In this document: piece after piece, positions 46,024-57,287 of the stretch
Numbering within the stretch: position 1 is the first letter of the stretch
How the letters are laid out: each line of letters opens with the position of its first letter
Source of the DNA: Macrotrachela quadricornifera
Taxonomy: Eukaryota; Rotifera; Eurotatoria; Philodinida; Philodinidae
Direction of reading: 5' to 3'
NCBI GenBank assembly: GCA_022393335.1
Contig: JAJEKB010020415.1
Coordinates: forward strand, 1-64,000
DNA length: 64,000 nt
Made by a program: the position numbers and the translations under genes
The notes under the pieces: model-generated
Told to the model about the DNA's origin: nothing
What the model saw: the letters and a program-made list of their open reading frames with translations, nothing else
Databases searched by the model: none

Positions 46024-46599
46024 ATGAATAAATTTATTATACTATTCGTTTTTGTTCTTACCTTTATCAATCAAATCAATTCTACCGTTCCAAAATCAAG
46101 ATTCAATGCTATCGCATCAAAAAATCAAATAAACGATTATGATGTCAAAAAGAAAGTTATTTTAACATCAGTAAGGGAAATTATTAATTCATTTTCTAGT
46201 TTATATATATCATACGTCTATTTATTTCAGGATGCTCCAAAACCAATTGGACCATATAATCAAGCTATTCAAGTAAACTACATGCTCTATTTGAGTGGTC
46301 AAATTGGAATTAATCCTGCAACAGGTCAACTCATATCAGATGATGTTAAAAATCAAACACAACAAGTATTTCGAAATATACAAGCTGTTTTACATGCAGC
46401 TGGTTCTGATTTAACACAAATAGCACGATGTCTTGTTCTCTTAACTGATATGAATGATTTTCAAACAGTTAATCAAATATATGCATCATATTTTCCTTCA
46501 ATGGAAGATTATCCAGCTCGAACAACTTTTGCTGTCAAAACATTACCAGCTAATGCCAAAGTTGAAATTGAATGTACTGCATTTAGTAAAATGGAATAA
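46024..46599 (+). CDS. RidA (YjgF/YER057c/UK114) family protein with N-terminal signal-like segment
   Basis: Two exons, 46024-46170 and 46231-46599, separated by a 60-bp intron (GTAAGG..TTTCAG, phase 0) that contains no in-frame stop, giving 171 residues. RidA enzymes are trimeric and hydrolyse reactive enamine/imine intermediates from amino-acid metabolism to ketoacids. Family landmarks: DAPKPIGPYNQAI (Tyr of GPY), LYLSGQIGI, NIQAVLHAAGSDL, YPARTTFAVKTLP with the catalytic Arg, and VEIECTA with the conserved Glu. The core starts at about residue 43 (KKKVILTSDAPK). The first ~20 residues (FIILFVFVLTFI) look like a signal peptide, unusual for a family that is normally cytosolic or mitochondrial. 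If the 60 bp were retained the protein would gain 20 residues in the first strand and probably misfold. Confidence 0.9.
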   Translation: MNKFIILFVFVLTFINQINSTVPKSRFNAIASKNQINDYDVKKKVILTSVREIINSFSSLYISYVYLFQDAPKPIGPYNQAIQVNYMLYLSGQIGINPATGQLISDDVKNQTQQVFRNIQAVLHAAGSDLTQIARCLVLLTDMNDFQTVNQIYASYFPSMEDYPARTTFAVKTLPANAKVEIECTAFSKME

Positions 46600-48580
46600 T
46601 TATTTATTAAATAAATATACATTGATCTTAATTCAACAAAATTTAATGAAAGAAACTTCAAAAAACGTTATTTATTCTTTAGTATATTCATTTTTATTGA
46701 TCTATAAGTTTTTCGACTGATTTCTATTTTTAACATTGATAAGCTAGAAAGTGTAATTTAATGAATATCTATACGAAAGAAGCATAATTAAATATATGAA
46801 TAGATCAAAAATATTGTTTGTAGCAAGTGAAACAGGCTTTATTTGTCATTCATGACTTATCTCGATCATCTTTTTGAATAGTTTTGATTGTTTAATGTTG
46901 TAAAAAAAAACTAATGGTCTACAAAGTCATCGATTACAATAGAATAGAACTCAGAAAAGTCGAAAGTTATAAACATTTTTTGAGCAACTACTACTAATGT
47001 GAAACAGCATTTTTTCTTTTTACAATCCAGATGAAAGAATCTGACTGTAAGATTTTGCACGATTTCTCCAAGATCATATGAAAATCTTATAAGCTCTTGT
47101 ACTATTTACATAAGATTTATTAGAATGATCAGATGGATTATATGCTGCTTTTCTTGTACCATGTGCACGCTTTATCAGTTTTTTTAAAGAGTTGATTTCT
47201 CCTTATTATAGTTGTATTTTATTCAGATATATATGAGTTACAATAGTGAAAGAAAAATCACAATATACAAATAATGTAGCAGTAACTATATAGTATCTAA
47301 CAACTATACTATCTTGCATATATGATAAAAACAGTAAAAAAAATATGCATCAAAATAAAAATGATATATATATATATAAATCATATAAAGAAATGCAGAT
47401 AAAAAAAATAACAATTTTAATCGAATATTTCGATATATTCATTCTAAGTTAATTTGTTGTTTTAATTCATGTTTATATTTTTATAAACATGAATTAAAAC
47501 AACAATAGTTTGATGCAGCCATTAAATAATTACGCATCTTCTATAAAGAACTATGATCTTACAAGATCGTATAAGATTTACAAAAGCATCTTGTAGTAAG
47601 AAACGTATCGAATCTTAGAACAAGATGTCTGTACGATATCGAAAGATCCTATAGTATGAATCTGATGATATCTGATTGTTGGTAAGATCTTGAAGATTCT
47701 TATATGATCTTAACAAGATTTCTCTAACTGGGAAGACAACAGATTTCAATAGTTACGGATAATCTATTGAAGGAGACGTCAGCGTTGTTAAAAGGTATTT
47801 TACATGCAGGTTAGTCTTTGAGGATTTATACTGGTTATAGTGATTGTGCATTGATTTTGAGTATTTCATTTAAAAGTTTCCTCAGATTATTATTAATTGA
47901 ATTGCTCCAGATGTAAAACTTGGTGAATACCTATCAAATAGATAAATAAATAAATAGTTGAAGAAGAGCAATACTAATTATGTTACTTTATTTTGTTGCA
48001 GAGCATTAGCAAGATATTCTGCTCCTTCTGAGCTGATTTCATTTATATGGAGGTCAGCAGTGACGACTATCTATGAAGAATAGTAAAAACATGAGAACGA
48101 TCAAGAAAGATGATTATTACTCCAGTGACTGAATATTTATTGACGTGACGAAAATATCAAGAGAGCTCCAATAATCCTCGGAGAAATCGAAATTTAACTA
48201 TTTGTTACTTCACCAGTTGGTGATTTCCTAAATCCAACACGAAATATTTTATACAATAACTTTTATTTATTGTTGTAGAAGATTTTTGAAGTTCGGAAAT
48301 CTGTCATCAGTTTATATAGCGGCAAACTTAGAAACTCTGTGAAAATTCTAGAAAATACATTTCTTTAAAGTGCAGCTCATTGAGATGTGAAACGATTAAT
48401 TCAAAAAGATTGGTTCACCATACCGAACAAGCTAATTCGAACTGATATAAATCGTTTTATCAAAAAGAATACGCATTTGCAACGCACTATTTTTACTCAA
48501 TTTATTTCAAATGAATCTAACTCTTCGAAATAATATTTCAAAACTAATAAATATCATTTCCTAATAAAATTAAATAATAC
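46600..48580. other. Gene-free region with AAGATCTT-like words
   Basis: Between 47030 and 47735 forms of AAGATC/GATCTT recur (GATTTCTCCAAGATCATATG at the left and, inverted, CTTGTTAAGATCATATAAGA at the right), suggesting an old inverted-repeat element related in word content to 6908-8620. No protein gene is supported. Confidence 0.4.
47454..47505. other. Perfect 24-bp hairpin with TTTT loop
   Basis: GTTGTTTTAATTCATGTTTATA at 47456-47477 is followed after TTTT by its exact reverse complement; two more outer A-T pairs extend the stem to 24 bp. Such perfect short-loop palindromes are unstable in most genomes, so this is either very recent or an element core. It is not followed by a T-run that would suggest a polymerase III terminator. 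Confidence 0.6.
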
Positions 48581-48733
48581 CTGATATTGATAGTTTGTTT
48601 CTATAGCAGCATTTAGTATTGTGCAGACATTACGACATGGCACAAATATTGTTAATTGTTCAAGATTATCAAGAATTCGATATACCAATTCGAAAGGTAA
48701 TGTATAAAATGATGAAATAACTTTGTTACACAT
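48581..48733 (-). CDS. F-box domain exon (orphan or incomplete gene)
   Basis: The frame starts at an ATG (48733-48731) and runs 51 codons to CAG|GTATTA at 48580, phase 0. The sequence YTLPFELVYRILDNLEQLTI has the L-P-x-E-L-x-x-x-I-L-D F-box signature, which binds Skp1 in SCF ubiquitin ligases, and RNVCTILNAAIETNYQYQ continues in the style I associate with bdelloid F-box families. I could not find a convincing second exon downstream on the minus strand (48000-48580 is broken by stops), so this may be a pseudogene or a gene whose next exon is too diverged to see. Confidence 0.6.
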
Positions 48734-50311
48734 TGATATTCTCTATCTAGAAATATATATGTTACTTTATACGTTGTCTTACGTATAAAATCCTTCACGG
48801 ATGATATAGTTTCTTGTTAACATATAAAATTGCAAATGTATATGAAGAGCGATAAAATAGAAAGGCTTTTTAAAATCAATTGCACATTACTTTTTCTTTT
48901 CATGCTGTTCGATGTGAAGCATTGAGAAGAAGAAAAAAAAAAGAAATAAATGTTATAAAGAACGAAAATTGCAACCATGTCAACATTCTTATCGACATTA
49001 TATAACATATTTCTCGTAAAAATATTTCAAATATATACTACAAACATATTTCTTTTCTGGGCACATATCTATATGTAAAATTGAAGAGTCTTTCGACTGA
49101 AATTTTCTCAAGGATGAGATAAGCTCTTGATAAAAATCTCAGTTGTTTGGATTGTATTAGACTGGATGTCGATCTGATTCATAATTCATTTTTTTAATAA
49201 GTATTTTAGTAGAATAATCTTTAAATCAGTATTAAAAAAAATTGTGTTCAAATAGCAGTAAATCCTACATTTCTCAGCTCAAGAATCAATTTAAAAAACA
49301 CTGGTCCATGAGAAGTTTATTTCTATTAAAATCTTTAATAAGACATATTGATTATAGGAATCATTTTTCGAGAAGCCATACATATATATTCAGAAAGAAC
49401 AAACATCTGTGTATCTTCCTACGATAAAAAAAACTCACTTTTAATATTTCTTTGAAAAATTAGTTTATCTAAGGAGGCATCTTAACATATAACTTTAATT
49501 GAAGAGATTGCATCACTGTTTATATATTGTCCAAAGAATATATACTGAAGGATTGTTGCACTCGTTCATATAACACATCATCGTCAGTGAGCGTATGTCT
49601 ATTAATGTAATCTTGCGTTATTTTTTTTTCTTCTTTAGCTTCTAACGTCTAAATAATTCGATTAGTTTTAACTTTCGCACAGAAAATAAATTTATAAATT
49701 ATATTCAACAAATAAATATTGAAAATTTTACTTTAAATTATGTTCACTGATTTTAATAAAGAATTGTGTAATCATTAGGGAGCTATCAAAAAAAGATTTA
49801 CTTCATTAACAAAAAGAAAAGGATACATCGATATTGTTTTCATGATTTATTAATATTTTTCTTAAGTTAATGTCTTTTTATTCTGTATATCGAAAAAATT
49901 TCAGTCTTGAACTGCGATATCGTTTTATATAGTTCGTCGAAATTATTGTTCTTTATTAAAATGACTAATGATGCTTCGATATGAACTATGAGAAACATTT
50001 AAAAAAAGTTAATTCTTGAGATCAATATATATAAGATATTCACGCATTTTGTAGTAGATAAAGCGTCTGTTGAATAATCCTGTAGATGGCGATACATTCT
50101 CATAATAACTATTTCATTATGTGTTCGTATCTATATAAATGTACTACTTTTCGACTAATAAGATTTTATTCTTTATAAATAAATGTGAATGAGTCAATAA
50201 AGTTTTGCATAATACTATTGATTTGATTTGTCTCTTTCTTTATTTACTTTTATTATAGAACAAGAGTGCATATTTTTCTTTGATTAAAATATTAAGAGTT
50301 ATTTTTCAACT
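48734..50311. other. Gene-free spacer, includes upstream region of the next gene
   Basis: No supported gene. The bases before 50312 (TTTTATTATAG at 50248-50258 and an A/T-rich leader) may include a splice acceptor for leader addition, but this is weak. Confidence 0.35.
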
Positions 50312-51124
50312 ATGTCATCCGAACATTCTACATCATCATTTCGTGTTATGACTTACAATATTCGTTTAAATACTATGTATGATGGAACAAATCGATGGTC
50401 TTGTCGTAAAGATCGTGTTATTAGTCTTATTTATCATTATGCACCTGATTTACTTGGTGTTCAAGAACCTTTATCAGACCAAATGGCCGATTTACAAGCT
50501 GGATTATCCAATTATGGATCTTATGGTATTGGTCGTGATGATGGTATAACTAGTGGCGAATTTTCTGCCATATTTTATCGTCATGATCGTTTTGAACTTA
50601 CCGATAAAGGTACATTTTGGTTATCAGAAAGTCCAGACACACCTGGTAGTAGAGGATGGGATGCAGCTTTACCACGTATATGCAGTTGGGTAAAACTTAA
50701 GGATCGGTTGACGAACAAAGAAATCTGTTATTTTAATACACATTTTGATCATCAAGGTGATAAAGCTCGTCGAGAAAGTGCTCGTCTTATTTTAACACGT
50801 ATTCAGCAAATAGCTGGATCGTCAACACCTGCTATATTGACTGGAGATTTTAATACAGAACCTGAATCAGATGCTTATCGAACTATTGCAACAAATGCTG
50901 CTTTTCAAGATGCAAAACTAGTGACTGAATCACCTCATTCTGGTCCTCATGGTACTTGGTCGACATTTGACGTGGCAACTGGTATACAAGGTCGCATAGA
51001 TTTTATTTTCACTACATCATCACATTTCAAAATATTAAAACATGCACATTTAACTGATTCTGATAATAAATATTATCCATCTGATCATTTACCAGTATTA
51101 GCAGAACTGGATTATAAATCATGA
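50312..51124 (+). CDS. Endonuclease/exonuclease/phosphatase-family hydrolase, bacterial type
   Basis: One uninterrupted 270-residue frame without introns. The Mg-dependent hydrolase landmarks are complete: MTYNIRLNT (Asn, residues 13-21), LLGVQEPL (metal-binding Glu), YFNTHFDHQGDKARRESA (catalytic His), ILTGDFNTEPES (Asp and Asn), GRIDFIF, and the terminal SDHLPVLAEL (Asp-His pair). The family covers nucleases, phosphodiesterases and lipid phosphatases; the substrate here cannot be told. No signal peptide. The overall layout (GTFWLSESPDTPGSRGWDAA followed by PR) matches a group I know mainly from bacteria and fungi, so transfer is plausible. Codon usage looks AT-adapted, like its neighbours, so any transfer is not recent. 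Confidence 0.88.
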   Translation: MSSEHSTSSFRVMTYNIRLNTMYDGTNRWSCRKDRVISLIYHYAPDLLGVQEPLSDQMADLQAGLSNYGSYGIGRDDGITSGEFSAIFYRHDRFELTDKGTFWLSESPDTPGSRGWDAALPRICSWVKLKDRLTNKEICYFNTHFDHQGDKARRESARLILTRIQQIAGSSTPAILTGDFNTEPESDAYRTIATNAAFQDAKLVTESPHSGPHGTWSTFDVATGIQGRIDFIFTTSSHFKILKHAHLTDSDNKYYPSDHLPVLAELDYKS

Positions 51125-52589
51125 TTTTATATCATGCTATTACTTTTCTATAATTGCATCAAATTGTTGTGAAAAAAAACTATTCAAATAATCTTTTTTT
51201 AAATAAAATATTCAATTCAGGTAGAAGAAATACTTGTTTAAGCTTTTTTAAAATGACACTGATATACATAAAAAAAAAACATTTTCAAAGAAATATGGAT
51301 TAAAACTATCTTGGAATATATTCGATCAACGGTGATATTTATACGATGGATAAAAAATAAACAGAAACATTCATTTACTAGATATATCTTCTTTTATAAT
51401 ATTTTGTAGATGCTATCAGTAAATAATTTCGAGCTACTTATTAATTCTGTAAGATTTTTTTTTGTTTTATATATAATAAATATGTTGTTGAATACAAGAC
51501 GCTCACAATGTACAAATTGTGGATCACAAATCGATAAAAGAGAATGGTGTTTTTGAACACAAAAAAAAGCGTTACAATATAATTGAATTGATATATTCAA
51601 GTTGCACAATGATCTTTAAAAGAAGTGACGCTAATGCACACTTAACTCAAGAAAAGATTCAATAATCTGAACAAAGTTTAAAAACTCAAGAGTATGAATT
51701 ACAACAATTTTGTCCAGATTATGAAAATGTCAATAGTTAATAAGTTAACTATTTAAGTCATTTATGTGAAATAACACATAAGTAAATATTCTTTTATTTG
51801 TTGTAATTAAAATTATATTCACTAATATACTGAAAAACTAAAATGACTAGGAAGGTTATTTTAACAAGATCTGCCTTTACATCCTATAGTAGTCAATATA
51901 TCGTTTACCTTTATTCTTTTGCATCAATTGATTTCGAACAATCTATCAATATGGTTTCATGCGAAAGTCGTACTGCTTTAGATAGTGACGTATAATTGAC
52001 TATCATAGGGCATTCAAACTGTATTTAAATTATAATAGACACCCTAAGATGTTGTTATCTCGTTGACTATAGTTACAATAAGAGATTTTATAAAAATCGA
52101 TCAAGAAGTCAATGTAAGTAAATTGTTCATTTATAATAACGATAAGATGTTTCTATGTTGTTATGAAAGAACATCATTCTATTTTTCATAGGTGTAACCC
52201 ATCTTGGAAAGAACAGTTTCCTTACGTTATTTTTTGTCTTCATCAAGAAAAGTAACCTAGTCGAAATGCACTTCTACACTGTACCACCGATATAAAAAAT
52301 TAATTATGCGAGAAAAAGTCTTTTGACGTCATATACATCTCTTCTTGGTGGTTTTGCTCATCTCCAACTAGAGAAATGTTTTAGGCGTATGGATCACCAT
52401 CATTCTCAGCGTGAGTTACGTCGTGTATGAATTTTCTTCTAATCTCTTAGCGATTGCTATTATCTACTGAGTTGGCACGATATATGTTGCGTATATATAG
52501 AGAGTGCGAATACCTTTCGAAGAACAACAAAACTATGGATATGGATATTGATCTTGAATTAGAAATAAAGGTATTTCGTAGAGAACAGC
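51125..52589. other. Gene-free spacer
   Basis: No supported gene. The last few hundred bases may hold the decayed 5' part of the mariner relic that follows, but I could not align it. Confidence 0.35.
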
Positions 52590-53130
52590 GAGTGCTTCTG
52601 CTCCTTGAAGCAGCAGCTTACCGAAGAAGATCCAAGATTGGCTACAGGGTATTTAACTGAGTGTCTTGGATGTTCTCACACTACAGTGGAAAGATATATG
52701 AGCGAATTAGGAAAAATGTGGAAATATAGAGTTTAGATATCATATGAATTGTCACCATATCGACTCCAACAAAGGATTGACGCTTTTATGGAATTAATGA
52801 CATCTCATCATAGCTATCAATGGCTCCATAATCTTATTACTGGTGATGAAAGGTGGGTGATATATGTTAACCGAATTCGCAAGTGGCAATAATTGAACCG
52901 GGTTGCAGCAGAACTCAAGGAAAAGCAGAATAGAATTTATTTCTTGCATGACGACGCCAGAGCATGCATTGCAAAGTCGACGCATGAAAAATTATTGAAG
53001 CTTGGATGAGTTACGATTCCACGTCCATCTTATTCTCCAGATTTGGTCTTTAAGGATTACCAAGTATACTGTTCACTATCTAATTCTTCGGTCAAAACTT
53101 TCAGGACTTCTATGAACGTTGATAAGAGGT
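52590..53130 (+). pseudogene. Mariner-type transposase relic
   Basis: Frames broken by stops and shifts carry the mariner order: a helix-turn-helix part (GCSHTTVERYMSELGK), SYELSPYQLQQRIDAFMELM (compare the family WVPHELS motif), LITGDERWVIYVN with the first catalytic Asp context, FLHDDARACIAKSTHEKLLK with the second (usually HDNARPH), and RPSYSPDL. In-frame stops occur after KMWKYRV, after RIRKWQ and after KLLKLG. The relic is dead. No terminal inverted repeats were identified with confidence. Confidence 0.82.
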
Positions 53131-54431
53131 CATAGATAGCAATGGAACATGTATTGTTGAAAATTAGTTGTAATCTTGAAGTTAAAAACTAAAAAGAAAT
53201 TTTTTAAAAAAACGCAAATAATTTCGTGTCAACCCATTACTTTCTATACGAAGATGAGTATGAGTCACGGTTTTTTGGAGGCACTATACGTCTCTACGGC
53301 ACAACGGTAGAATAAAAAGTCAGTTACAATGGACAGAAATGTTTTTCACAGCTAAACTGATTGAGTATTAATTATACATGATAGTTTAGATTTTGATGAT
53401 CCAAAAAATTGAAAAGTAATAAAACAGATTCATTATGTTCGCAAGCTTATAGTAAAGTCTTGCTCTTTTTCCCATTAATAATAAACAATAAATCGAAAAA
53501 AAATGTTTTTCTCTTAACTTATAGTAAAATGATTATTGTTTCATTTTTATCATAAAGGATACAAATGATGCATTTATTTTATAAATTAGATTAGATATCT
53601 CATGATTTTTACATGTGGTTATTATCTAATACAATATATTTCTTATAAAATTATCAATGTAAAAATTCCAATGATCGTTCTTATGAAGCTTTGATTCCAA
53701 AACGAAGAAGACATAATGAGATTTTATTTGATTATAACTGATTGTAGTAAGAATAAAGATGTTTATGAATGATATATCATCAATCATTTTTATTCATATT
53801 CTATTTATACTATTCAGGCAAGTTAACAAGTCTTGATCTATTTGTCTTTAGTTGTAGTAATATATCTTCATTCATGTAGGCAATTTAGCAAAGTAAAGAT
53901 ATGTTGATTTTATTTGTATTGAAGTATTCTCCATCAGATTTATCATTCTTTTTTTATACAATATAGGTAGTCGAATGAGTAGGATAAGGGTCTGTTCGAT
54001 TTAACTGTATTGATAATCCATTATTTTTGCATCACATCACACAAAATAATGGAAACTATTTTAGACATTGAAAATATTTACGTTTTGTAGAAAATTTGAC
54101 AAAAAATACTGAGAAGTTCATCCATTAATGTTTTATTTGCTACTTCAGCTATGAATTATCTTTGTTGTGAAATGTTACTAAATAAAGTAATTGGTTATAG
54201 TACATTACAAAAACCGTGTTACTATTGAACTTTACTAAAAAAAAAACACGCTCAAGACCTTGCGACAATTCTATAACGTATATTTTTTCTTATGCCTTTT
54301 CCTACATGAGAATAGTCTAAGATACAAAAATATTCCTGTATGCGTACCTCTGGTAACTAATGAAATATATCAAACACATAACTCGACCGTACTATATAAA
54401 AATTGTCTTATGTCTCTAAATAGTATATTAC
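53131..54431. other. Gene-free spacer
   Basis: No supported gene. GTGTCAACCCATTACTTTC near 53228-53246 is reminiscent of a mariner terminus, but no partner was found upstream. Confidence 0.3.
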
Positions 54432-54445
54432 ACTGGTGATCATAA
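54432..54445 (+). repeat. Target-site duplication, left copy
   Basis: ACTGGTGATCATAA is repeated exactly at 57273-57286. The two copies bracket the non-LTR element, with this one beside its poly(A) end. Confidence 0.9.
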
Positions 54446-57272
54446 TTTTTTTTTTTTTTTTTTTTCAACTAGTTTATTGTTCCCAAGAGACAGGGTTAAC
54501 ATATATACTTCACATACATAAAAAAGATAAAAATAAAATACTAAGAGTAATAAATAAATCTTTAATAGAAAAACGAGATGCTGGAATGATATAGAAAGGA
54601 ATATGATCTGCAGTTAATATATTGTTTTAGTTATAAGAATACCACAGGTAATAGTACAAACTATAAGTAAAAACTATTTCTCTACCACGATTAGTAGAGT
54701 TTAGTTTAGAGTAGTTAAGTATCAATTAGTACTCTAATCAAATAGTTTGTATAATTACTTTGTAGTGTATTGATATTTAGTTTTTAGTTAAATAATCTTA
54801 TATTGTTTTATATAACAATGATGTAAAAGAATAATTAAATGAGACTATGGTGGAATTATATATTTAACTATGAAATCTTTCAAATCATTTATAGATGTGT
54901 GGTAGTAATTGAGTTGTTTTTCATGACACACGAAAAAATCGAAAAGATCTAAATACATATGTGTAGCTCTATTTGCTAATCTCTCCGGGAATTTACTGTT
55001 TTTTCTAAAGTTCATGCTTTTGTAATATAAATGTTTTCGTTCAGGAGATGTAGCTATCATGTATGCTTCAAAAATCTCCTTAAACCCTGATGCTTCATTT
55101 GATTCATCAAGATGATGTTTCATTTTTTTCCAATAAGTGAAAATATAATCTGTAATCGTTTTTTCTCTGCTTAAAATTAAGGTAACATGGTCGTTCCACC
55201 CCCATAATGAGTAGACTATTCGCAGTCCTGAATTGTATACGTTTTCAATGTTCCTCTTTTGTTTTTCTGTAAAAAAGAACCATAAACTAAATAACCAAAT
55301 AAAATGAGGAAGAGCAAATGTTAGAAATAATAATCGTCTTATTTTAATTTCCTTTCTTGGTAAATTCTTATAAATTTTCTTCAATCCATAATATATATTT
55401 CTGATTTTCGCTAAACGGGATTGAATGTAACTACCCCACCCTAATTTGCATCTAATTTCGACTCCAAGATATTTAAAGAATGAAACGAATTCGAGTTTTT
55501 GCTTCCGAAAATATATCTTAGGGTATTCAGGAGCAACAGCGTTATGAAATAGCATAACCTTTGTCTTGTTCACATTTACTGGTAATAAAATATTATCAGA
55601 AAATTTTTCAAGTGCATGCATAGCTATTTTAGCTTTCTCTTCAATTTCGATTATATTCTCAGATAGTTTTTTCTCTAAAGAACCTTTTATAATTATTGCT
55701 AGGTCGTCCGCAAATAAGTGTACATTAAATTTCAAAAACATTTTCGGCAAGAAGTGTACATGTAATTTAAAGAGGGTTGCTGCCAATACTGAACCTTGCG
55801 GGGCGCCCACATTTATATCTATTTTCTTAGATAATTCTTCTCCGTACTGTATAACCATCGAGCGTCCTTTTAACCATTCGTATAAAAATCGTACAAGATT
55901 ATGTGGCATATTCATATCGACTAAGTTTGAAATAAGGGCTGCGTGCCATAATTTATCAAAAGCTGCCTTAAAATCAATAAAAACTCACAGTGCGGGTCGA
56001 TTTGGTGCAGCTATCGTCAAACGTACATCTTCGCAAATTGTTAAAATACGAGTCTGAAGACGTCTACCTGGTGTGAAACCTGACTGTTCGTCTATATGAA
56101 TTCCATTTGCATCACACCATTTAAGTATTTTAGTATGAACACATCTCTCATAAAGTTTACTTAGGTTAGGTAATAACGATATCGGTCTTAAACGATCAAC
56201 TGTGGGATATATTCCCTCTTTCGACAGACATATTACTTTTGCTACCTTCCCAGCTTCAAAGAAATTTCCTTTTACAGCACATTTGTTGAACAAAACTGTA
56301 ATCACACTCATATATTCAATTGGTAAACACTTCAAAAGGTACGCTGAAGTCCCCATAATATCTGTTGATTTCTTAGGTGACATCTTGAGCCACTGTTTAT
56401 AAACTTCCTCTATTCCTATAGGTTCTAAGGATGTTTCTGATGAACTAGCTACTTGATCATATGCATGTAGATGAGATAGATGTTCTTTTTTACTTGGGTC
56501 GTGGATTGGTTTTGAGAAATGTTCTTCGAAAAAAGTACTTAATTCGTCTACTATCTTCTGTTTATCTGTTGTTATTTCTTTATTATTAGTTTTTAATCCC
56601 CTAAATGATGGAGTGAATGTATGAAATATAGGTTTAACTATTTTCCAAATATTTTGATCATTGTTCATATTTTCAATATGTTTCATGTATTTTTCTTTTT
56701 CATATTCGATTTTAGCACTACGATATTGGTATCTTAATTCCTTATATTCGTATAAATGTGTTAGGAAGTGTGTTCTACGATATTTGCGTCTCATGCTATT
56801 TACTCGTTTAGCTAATGAAACCAAGTGTTGAGGCCATGGAGGTCTGTATTTTTTGATTGATTCATATGTGCTAGACCTATCCCATAATGCTTTAAGAAAA
56901 TTTGAGAACAATATAAAGAATGTTTGTTCTTCAATATTGTACACACAAGCATTCCAATACTGAAAAACACATGATAGGAAAAAATTTAATATTTTCCAAT
57001 TTGTTTTTCTGAACGTATAAGTTTTTTCTATTACGTATGGGGAAGAGAATAAAACCGGGTAATGGTCCGAGGTACCTATATTAACAACTTCCGTCTTCCA
57101 TCCATTTGCCGTATAACCTATTGCAAAGTCAATAATAGCATCTGATCTCTTAGATGTAGGAGTATTTGGAAAAATACCTTCACATCCATTTTTTTCAATC
57201 CATTGTTGAATTTCATTTCCACAGGTGTTGTTTGTTCTACATGACCATAAAGTATTTTTGGCATTAAAGTCA
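54446..57272 (-). mobile_element. 5'-truncated Jockey-like non-LTR retrotransposon
   Basis: The element lies on the minus strand. Its 3' end carries 20 A (T at 54446-54465 on the plus strand), and it is bracketed by the 14-bp duplication ACTGGTGATCATAA. Its 5' end is cut inside the endonuclease domain, the usual outcome of incomplete target-primed reverse transcription. The exact duplication and a reading frame broken only once point to a fairly recent insertion. Confidence 0.92.
54845..57272 (-). pseudogene. Endonuclease (partial) and reverse transcriptase of the non-LTR element
   Basis: One frame runs from 57272 to 54845 with a single in-frame TGA at 55987-55985. The N-terminal part is the end of an apurinic-type endonuclease (DFNAKNTLW near the truncation, then TSDHYPVLF). 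Reverse transcriptase blocks follow: LRPISLLPNLSKLYE, DEQSGFTPGRRLQTRIL, VFIDFKAAFDKLWH, GAPQGSVLAATLF, VHLFADDLAI (catalytic FADD), NVNKTKVMLF and FKYLGVEI. No RNase H domain is seen in the C-terminal region. The block pattern fits the Jockey/CR1/I group; I favour Jockey-like, without a phylogeny. The element itself cannot be autonomous because the endonuclease is truncated and the RT is interrupted. Confidence 0.9.
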
Positions 57273-57286
57273 ACTGGTGATCATAA
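57273..57286 (+). repeat. Target-site duplication, right copy
   Basis: Exact copy of ACTGGTGATCATAA (54432-54445), at the truncated 5' end of the non-LTR element. Confidence 0.9.
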
Positions 57287-57287
57287 T

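Noticed and set aside
46454..46720. Second protein overlapping the RidA-like gene
   Set aside because: It is a shifted frame within the RidA exon and has no features of its own.
55566..56057. 163-codon plus-strand frame
   Set aside because: It is antisense to the reverse transcriptase of the non-LTR element.
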